Assembly (NCBI GenBank): GCA_002197995.1
Contig: NGZR01000002.1
Location: 6,200,001-6,264,000, forward strand
Origin: Gaeumannomyces sp. JS-464
Lineage: Eukaryota; Ascomycota; Sordariomycetes; Magnaporthales; Magnaporthaceae
DNA: 64,000 nt
Direction: 5' to 3'
The notes under the pieces were generated by a model. That model did no database searches, was not told where the DNA came from, and worked only from the letters and a program-made list of their open reading frames with translations. The position numbers and the translations under genes are program-made. Below, in pieces: positions 57,512-64,000 of this stretch; the first letter of the stretch is position 1; the number at the start of each line of letters is the position of its first letter.

Positions 57512-58558
57512 ATGGAAACCAGAAGCGCCACGCAGGATGGCCAAGGGTCGCTGGCCCATTATGTCCTCTCCGACGATGAGAGCAGGCGCATCTTCGAGCA
57601 AGAGATTGTGCCGGCCGAGCTCAGCCACCTAGCCGGGCCGGTGGACGACGCCTCCCAGGCGGCGGCGGCAGCAGTAGCAGCAGCAGGAAACGCCGGACCC
57701 GTGGCGGTGCTTCTCGTGGGCCAGACGGGCGCGGGCAAGACGCGCACGGCGCCGCTGCTGGCTGGGGCCGTGCCGACGGGGCGTCCTCGCGCGCACCTTA
57801 TCGCCGACACGTACAAGACGTACCACCCGGCCTACGCCGACCTGGCCGCGCGCTCGCCCGCGCTGGCGTCGCCGGCCACGGGGCCCGACGCGCGGCGCTG
57901 GCTGGCCATGGCGTGCGGGCTGGCGGCCTCGCGGGGCGCCGACTGCGTCGTCGAGTCGGCCTGCCGCCACCCGGCCGACTTCCAGGACCTGGTGCGCCTG
58001 TTCGCCTCGTCGCCGCGCGGCTACGCCGTCCGCGTCGCCGTCCTGGCCGTGCCCGAGGCGCTCAGCCGCCTCGGCATCCTCGTCCGCTTCCACCACGCCC
58101 TGCCCGAGGCCCGGTCGGGCAGGCTGCCGCTGCGCCTGACGCCCCGCCCCGTCCACGACGCCACCTTTGCCGGCCTGCTCGACGCCGCCGCCTGGCTGGA
58201 CCGCGAGGCGCCCGCCGACGACGTCGTCGTGCTCAGGCGCGGGAACCGCGTCGCCTACAGCTACTCCCGCCGCCTCGCCACCCCCGCCGCACAGAAGAGC
58301 GCCGTCGGCCCCGCGCTGCTGCGCGAGAGGCGCCGGCCGCTGACGTCCGATGAGCTGCGGCTGGCCAGCGACGAGCTGGAGGCGCTGAGGCGTCTGGGCC
58401 GGCCGCAGCTCGAGACGCAGCTCGCCGAGGTCGAGGCCCTGCTGCGCGACCTGGCCTCGCCGTGTGCGCCCGACGCAGACGAGACGTTCCCCGACCCGCA
58501 GCCTTTCAACCCGGAAGCCTTCGTCAACCATGGCAGAGGCATATGGACAACCGGATGA
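57512..58558 (+). CDS. Zeta-toxin-family P-loop kinase domain protein, intronless
   Basis: A 348-residue protein of the zeta-toxin / UNAG-kinase-like P-loop family. Bacterial members phosphorylate a nucleotide-sugar; many fungal genomes hold such domains, with roles unknown to me. A Walker A motif VGQTGAGKT lies at about residues 69-77. The next family signature, an Asp followed by a HP pair (IADTYKTYHPAY), lies at about 97-108, and VVESACRHPADF at about 148-160 fits the following strand. The C-terminal third is Arg/Leu/Glu-rich and helical. The start at 57512 is the first ATG of the frame; the frame is whole, with no intron and no frameshift. Codon third positions are almost all G or C, more so than in neighbouring genes. 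No antitoxin-like partner gene is visible beside it. Activity cannot be judged from sequence alone. Confidence 0.82.
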   Translation: METRSATQDGQGSLAHYVLSDDESRRIFEQEIVPAELSHLAGPVDDASQAAAAAVAAAGNAGPVAVLLVGQTGAGKTRTAPLLAGAVPTGRPRAHLIADTYKTYHPAYADLAARSPALASPATGPDARRWLAMACGLAASRGADCVVESACRHPADFQDLVRLFASSPRGYAVRVAVLAVPEALSRLGILVRFHHALPEARSGRLPLRLTPRPVHDATFAGLLDAAAWLDREAPADDVVVLRRGNRVAYSYSRRLATPAAQKSAVGPALLRERRRPLTSDELRLASDELEALRRLGRPQLETQLAEVEALLRDLASPCAPDADETFPDPQPFNPEAFVNHGRGIWTTG

Positions 58559-59391
58559 TAGATATAACCGCTCTCGCCGCGGGAGCTGGCACTTGGACAC
58601 AATGTCAAATAAAAGGGTTGCTCTGTTCGTCTCATCGATACAAGGCTCGCTTGCCACCCCGGCCGCTGCAATTGCTCCTCCACCCCCAGGGCTGACATGC
58701 AAGCCCGAAGAGAGCGGCGCAGGCACAGACGTAAAAAACTCTGCTTCACTACGATCCCCGAAGGCATATAGCACTGGAGTACGGGATGGGGAAGCATTCA
58801 GGGAAAAACCAAAGATACAAAACTAGAACCTATCCGGGATCGCTCACGTTCAGGGGGTACACGCCAAACACACAAAGATACAGCCACGCGGCGACATTTG
58901 TGGTCATGGAGTCTTGCAGTCGACTTGCTTGCTTGCTGGATAGGTAGGCTTCTTCTAGAAACCTTTCAAAAACACACAGAAAAAGAATGAAAACATAACA
59001 AGTCTGATAAATACATCCAAGTCGACATGGCTTGCCGCCCGAGAACTCGCAGAGCAAGACAGCCAGCGAGGGAGGGAGGAGAGAAAAGGACAAAGGCGGA
59101 AAGAGAGATGAAAGAAACCAAACCATCATAACGGGATAGGCGGAAGCAAGGACAGACAGGGAACAGACAGAGGGTCCCGCAAGAATACGCTCGCTAGAGA
59201 AAAGATCGATATGACAGAATAAGCTGGCTTAATTTCTTTTCTCATCTTTCTGTTTGTTCGTCGGTATATATCCTCTCCATTCTTGTTTTCTTCTTCATTC
59301 CCGTCACCACTAGCTGTCACTCGTCAGGTCAAAGAAAGAAAGGCCCAGCACCTGCGCAGATCCTTCCTGTTTTCTTCTCCCCCCACTCGTT
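58559..59391. other. Convergent 3' region between the zeta-family gene and coronin
   Basis: 3' ends of two converging genes, with a pyrimidine-rich stretch before the coronin stop. No gene supported. Confidence 0.45.
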
Positions 59392-61602
59392 CTAGGACCG
59401 CGCAGCCTCAAGCTCAAGCTCGAGCTGCCTGATGCGCTCGCTCTGGTCCTGCGAGCCTGCCCCGATCCTCTTCTTCAGCGTCTCGACCTCGGCGGTGAGG
59501 TGGCCAATCTTGTCGCTCTGCTCGCTGATGATCTTGGTCTGCGCCTCCAGGAGCTGCTTGATCTGTCCAAGCGAGGCCTCAACAACCGACCCCCCTGCCC
59601 CTGTCGCCGGCGGCGAGAAGGTCCGTGGCGACTTGACGGGCGAGTGCGGCTGCGCTGCGGCCGGCGCAGCAGCCTTGACCGGCGACGGCGGCTTCGGGTC
59701 CGACCGCACGACAGCAGCGCGCGGGGCTGGCCTTGGCACCTCCTCAAAGCTCGACGTGTCGCCTCCATCCTCGTCACCTCCATCCTCGTTGCCGTCGTCT
59801 TCCTCGTTGTCTTGGTATTTGGAGGCCATGGCCGCGATGGATTGCTTCTGCTCACCGACCGAGGGTGGTGGCGAACGCACTGTCGGCTTCAGCTCGGGCT
59901 CCTTGTCCTTGTGGACTGGCGGCTGCGCGACGGGCGCGGGCGCGGGCGCGGGCGGCTTGTAATCCGAAGGCACCTCGACGGGGGCGGTGCCATCGTAGAC
60001 ACTCTCCAGGTCGATCTTGGGAGGCAGACCCGTCTTGCCCGAGATCCATTCGCTAGCCGACATGGCAGGCTTGAGCCCAGTGGCGGGTGGGAAAATGTCC
60101 GACTGGAAAGTCTCGGCTCTCCGCGGGACTGTGAATGAGATGGGCTCGATGTAGGCGTCGTTTACCGTCTTGTACGCCCTCATGACCTCGTTCTCGTGCA
60201 CCTGGGAGCATGTCAAGTCAGAAAAGGCATGGGCCCTGGTTCAACAGGCACACTCACGTTGATTCCGCGACGGGGCACAAAGGCGATGCCTCTCTGGGGG
60301 TCGGCCGACTTGTACTCAGAAAGAAACTCGAACTTGTCGTTCTCGTATTCAAAGTATCGGATATTGCCGTCACTGCCCGGTGGTAATGTGTGAGCCATAG
60401 TTACCGTAGGTTATTTGGTAGAATAGGGGCAATGTCACTGGTGAACTTACCCCTTGCCGGCAAGGTACAAACAGTTTGATCCATCGTCTGTCTCGCGGGA
60501 TAGGCGGCTGTGTTAGCAAATGGTCATACGTGAGAGGAGATCAGGGAGATTGCGCACCCCAGAAGGGCATGCAGACGCCCGAGATGGAGTCGAGGGTGTG
60601 GAAACCCCCAATGGGGTCGGACCGGCCGGGCTCCCAGAGGGCCAGCTGCCTCTCGCTCATGCGGGAGAAGCCCGTGGTGGCGAAGCGGTTGTGCTCGCCG
60701 AGCCAGACGACGCGGCTGTTCTTTGCGCCCGTGTGGCCGGGGGCCTCGTGGACGGGCTTCTCCTGGCGCACATCCCAGACGCGCAGCTTCTTGTCGCGCG
60801 ACGTGGTGGCCAGCAGGCTGCCGGCGGCGCTCCACGACAGGCTCTGGACGATGTCCGGGTGCTTGAGGGTGACGTGGGTCTGGCCGGTCGAGACGTCCCA
60901 CAGGCGGATGGTCAGGTCGCCTGAGGCCGATGCGAGAATGTTCTCGGCGGCCGGGTTGAACAGCACCTGGCCGACCTTCCTCGAGTGGCCTGTCAGGCGG
61001 GTGAGCGGGGCGACGTCCTGGGGTTCCTCGGCGTCGGTGTGCAGGGTGAAGCCCTCGGGAACCTGCCAGATGAAGACCTTGGCGTCGTCCGAGGCCGAGG
61101 CGATGAGCCGGTCGTTGAAGGGGTGCCAGTCGGTGTCGAGCACGGCGGCGGTGTGGCCGCGGAAGAGCGGTATCTGGTCGGGCACCTTGCCCCGCTCGGA
61201 CAGGGGGATGACGGCGAAGGCGCCGCCGCCGCTGGCCTCCCAGTTGACCGAGAGGTAGTCCGGGTTGACCTAGGACGGCGCGTGAGTGTGATGCCGGGTC
61301 GGCATGCTGGGGTAATGGGGCAAGAAGCAGGCCGTCGCGGCGCACCTTGACTAGGTTCGTGTCCCAGGCATTGCGGCTGATGTGCAGGTTGTCGTAGCAG
61401 AACTCCTTCCTGGTGGGCTTGCCGAATATGTGTCCTGCATTGTTTGCGTGTGCCGCGCGCGTCAGTCGGCCGTCGGGGACGCTGCCGGGCGAGCCAGAGT
61501 CAGGCCACGCATACCCGGCGCAGAGGCGCCTGCGAGAAGGAACAAGGTGGCGGCGGCAGGCGACTTACGATACTTCGACGCGCGTACGAAACGGCCTGCC
61601 AT
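59392..61602 (-). CDS. CRN1: Coronin, actin-binding WD40 protein
   Basis: Coronin binds F-actin and the Arp2/3 complex at cortical actin patches. Six exons fit exactly: 61569-61602 (MAGRFVRASKY), 61346-61434, 60558-61269, 60451-60487, 60258-60372 and 59392-60201; the five introns are 134, 76, 70, 78 and 56 bp. Total coding length is 1797 bases, 598 residues, with no frameshift. Landmarks are RHIFGKPTRKEFCYDNLHIS (coronin N-terminus), LFRGHTAAVLDTDWHPFNDR, ILASASGDLTIRLWDVSTGQ, LLATTSRDKKLRVWDVRQEK, FATTGFSRMSERQLALWEPG and YFEYENDKFEFLSEYKS, forming the seven-bladed propeller. A Pro/Ala/Asp-rich linker follows, then a C-terminal coiled coil (SDKIGHLTAEVETLKKRIG to QLELELEAARS) for oligomerisation and Arp2/3 contact. 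Confidence 0.96.
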
Positions 61603-62750
61603 CAGGGTCAAGCAGCAGAAGGGCGAGGCGGCGCGAGCCTGGTGAGGTGCAGGAAACGGCTAGGGAGGGAACTAGGTGCTTGCGTGGAAAGAAAATGCGT
61701 GGATAGAGACGCCGGGCCGACGACGACGACAGCGGCTTGCTCAATTGCGCGCTTGCTTGTGTCCCTGCCTCCTCAGCCTGCTCGGGGGACCCAGCCGCCA
61801 GCCCGTCGACAATGCGGGTGGGGCATCTCGAATACGCGCACAGACAGCCAATGGCACGTGGAGCCACCTTCAGCCAGCCGAGCCAGGCAGCGGGCCTCCT
61901 GTTGAGCTATCCAGCCTGTCTAGCAATGATGGGTATTGATATATATGTGCGCACCACTGTGGCCAACAAAACCATGGCAATGTTGCTACTCTTCTTTATT
62001 TTCTACCACAACTTGGTGGAAGCTGTGTATTGACCTTCCAAGTCCCCAAGGGAACCCTAGCTAAAACAGCCGGCAATCAAAGTCACATATTTAGTGTAAC
62101 TTGCCTGGCTTGCCGCCCGAAAAAAAGAACTAGAAAAAATAGCCAGTCCTCCCAAGACCTTGCGCCTAGAAGAAACGCAAAATTGACTCAAAAGACATAC
62201 CCCAATTGTCGAGAGTGTAAGCGAGACGGAAGGAGAGAGAGAGAGAGCACGAGACGAAGCCACAATGTCCTGGACGCCTGCCTCCCTGCGTGTTTGATCT
62301 CGCACCCATCACAAATACCGTCATTACATTTCTACCAAGCCCGCGCCCTTTACGTCTCTCGCGGGTGGTGGTATAGATCCATCATCACCCGGCCGAGCCC
62401 GGATCCGCCAAAGACGGGCCTTTCAGAGAAGCCACTAGCGCCACGAGCTGCCAAAAGAAGACTAAGAAAGAGAAAGAAGAAGAATTGCTCGACTTGGTAA
62501 GAGGAGGCAAAAAGAGGTAAGAAAAGAGAACAAAACAGAGAAAACGAGACGGAGAGAGAGGTGGTGAGGTAGAAGAGTAAACAAAGAAAAGAAAAGGAGG
62601 CCCAAAACCTGATAATAAATACACATCTCGCTGACCCCTCCGTATCGTCCTTGTTTCGTTCCTTGCTTCGGGGAAACCACGCCTGCCGGTGTCTTGCCAT
62701 CGATAAAACTCGTGTAGTTCCGCCCTAGGAGTCTGGCGAAGCATCATGTC
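61603..62750. other. Intergenic region between coronin and STH1
   Basis: Coronin promoter (reading left) and 3' region of STH1. A TATATAT word lies at about 61939-61945, some 340 bp upstream of the coronin ATG. A GA-rich tract on + lies at about 62455-62600. No gene supported. Confidence 0.4.
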
Positions 62751-64000
62751 TCAGTCATCCTCGGCACTGACACCATTAGTTGTAACCCCGTTGGGCTGGC
62801 TGACACCGTTGGATATTATCTTGATCCTGGGTGTCGTCGCCGATGGCTGGGGCGTGCCTGTGCCTGCCGAGGGGGCCACCGATGCCTCTTTGTCTTTGAC
62901 GCGAGGATCTTCCAGCTCCATCAGCTCGGGATGCGCGCTGAGCTCCGCCTTGAATCTTTCGTTGAAGAATGCCTATCCGCCAAGTTCACACATAGTTAGC
63001 ATATCAAGCCTGTACCAAATCGGCGCCGATCCATCTCCTTCATCCCCACTCTGCGTCCTCGCATAGCACACGAGACCACACTAACCTCGATGGTATTCGC
63101 ATCCGAGTAAAGCAGGCTACCGTCCTCGTTGTACTGGCGGCAGTTGTTGCAGAGCAGCTCGATGTCGGCGCGCATGTCGCTAAGGCTTCCGTACTCCTCC
63201 TTCTTGATCTTGCTCTCGATCTGCTTCATCGCGATAGGCTTGGCGATGATGACATAGTAGTCTGCATAATCGCGCTTTGGCGGAAGCTTGACAAAGGGTC
63301 CGATGATGAGGCGCTTTATCGGCCCCTCATCGTCGTCGTCGTTCGCCTCCGGCTCGGGCTCTAAGTCGTCAACCTCGAGCTCCATCAAACCTTCGTAGAT
63401 CCGGTGGAGGCTCTTCTGAAGCACGTCGCGGTGCGGCGTCCCTTGCTTGCCTGCGCCTGATCCCGAGATCGCCTTTGGCCGGCCTTGGGGCCCTCTACGC
63501 TTCTTGGCCGGCGGCTCATCATCGCCGTCTTCCGCCTTCCGCTTCTCGTGCTTGCCGCCAGGCTTGCGCCCGCGCTTCTTGACCGGGGTCTCCTGCTCTT
63601 CGGTGCTCGCCCGGCTTGCTGACGGAGAGTTATCCAGCGACCCGTTGGATGCGGCCAGCCGCTTGAGCCGGTTCGCCTCCCTCTTGTCTTTGCGTGCCTG
63701 CTTTCGGGCGGCGGCGGCTTCGGGTGTGTCGTCGTCGTCGTCCACCGCCATAAGCCACTGCTCCTCCGTGAGACCGTCGTCGTATCTGACCTTGGTCCTC
63801 TCGCGCGCGCCACGGCCAAAGACCGTCTCCTCTACCTCCTCGACCGGATTGCCCTCCGACATGTAGATCTCGGGCAGTTCGCTCTCCACCATCAGACGAG
63901 GGACACCCTTGCATCCCGGGGCCGTTCCGTATATTGGATCATTGATCCGCTGCTCATCCAGCTCCTGGAACTTGACGAGTTCTGACTCATCACGCGCCAA
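62751..64000 (-). CDS. STH1: SNF2-family ATPase STH1/SNF2, C-terminal part (cut by window end)
   Basis: The C-terminal part of the catalytic subunit of an RSC/SWI-SNF chromatin remodeller. The helicase domain lies beyond the window edge. The visible part begins ARDESELVKFQELDEQR and goes through the SnAC-type region (GVPRLMVESELPEIYMSEGN, GRGARERTKVRYDDGLTEEQ), a Lys/Arg-rich AT-hook-like stretch (KKRGRKPGGKHEKRKAE, KKRRGPQGRPK), then a bromodomain (VLQKSLHRIYEGLMELEV, KLPPKRDYADYYVIIAKPIA, NCRQYNEDGSLLYSDANTIE). Intron 62973-63085 joins this to AFFNERFKAELSAHPELMEL, the last bromodomain helix and tail, with a stop at 62751-62753. The frame is clean. Sth1 (RSC) is slightly preferred over Snf2 because of the GRGARERTKV-type region; this is a judgement. 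Confidence 0.9.

Noticed and set aside
57629..58774. 381-codon frame on the minus strand opposite the zeta-family gene
   Set aside because: Low-complexity Gly/Arg/Ala sequence without a domain. The + frame has a P-loop and family motifs.
60524..61345. 273-codon minus-strand frame overlapping coronin
   Set aside because: It is the neighbouring frame of the coronin WD40 exon, which splices perfectly into a 598-residue protein.
1..64000. tRNA, rRNA genes and CRISPR arrays
   Set aside because: No convincing tRNA cloverleaf, rRNA segment or spaced direct-repeat array seen by eye. A covariance-model search would be needed to exclude a short tRNA.

Overview
The window is nuclear DNA from a filamentous ascomycete, most likely a Sordariomycete. 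Genes are GC-rich and closely spaced. They carry short GT-AG introns (46 to about 320 bp) with CTRAC-type branch sites, and nearly every gene belongs to the conserved Pezizomycotina core set. Naming the order (a Magnaporthales-like genome was considered) is only a guess.

Left part (1-14 kb): a disordered, Pro-rich nuclear-type protein (+), a secreted GH5 glycosidase (-), a double-PH-domain Opy1-like protein (-), a 1.64-kb Tc1/mariner element with perfect 34-bp terminal inverted repeats on TA targets, the tRNA 2-thiolation protein CTU2/NCS2 (+) and the mitochondrial oxaloacetate carrier OAC1 (-). Middle part (14.8-41 kb): SWD2 (+) with a 44-nt poly-C run inside an intron, the SRP9/21 subunit (+), ribonucleotide reductase small subunit RNR2 (-) and DNA polymerase alpha POL1 (+) diverging from one 828-bp promoter with MCB-like sites, eIF4G (-), the spliceosomal helicase Aquarius/Cwf11 (-), and a THOC1/Hpr1 homologue (+) whose reading frame runs on into a guanylate-kinase-like domain. 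Right part (42.5-64 kb): a Sac7-type RhoGAP (+), GPI10 mannosyltransferase (-), ornithine aminotransferase (+), the autophagy kinase ATG1 (+), an intronless zeta-toxin-family P-loop kinase (+), coronin (-), and the C-terminal half of the RSC/SWI-SNF ATPase STH1 (-), cut by the window edge.

Most genes are unrelated housekeeping functions. Two divergent pairs look functionally coherent: RNR2/POL1 (S-phase DNA synthesis) and Aquarius/THOC1 (mRNA splicing and export).

Many conserved genes need one or a few single-base corrections to read through, usually a lost base beside a short homopolymer or simple repeat. SRP21, ornithine aminotransferase, the zeta-family gene, coronin and the STH1 fragment read cleanly. 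Because the broken genes include essential ones, I take most of these as sequence or assembly errors rather than real pseudogenes. Gene spans, domains and introns are therefore more reliable than the exact protein sequences.
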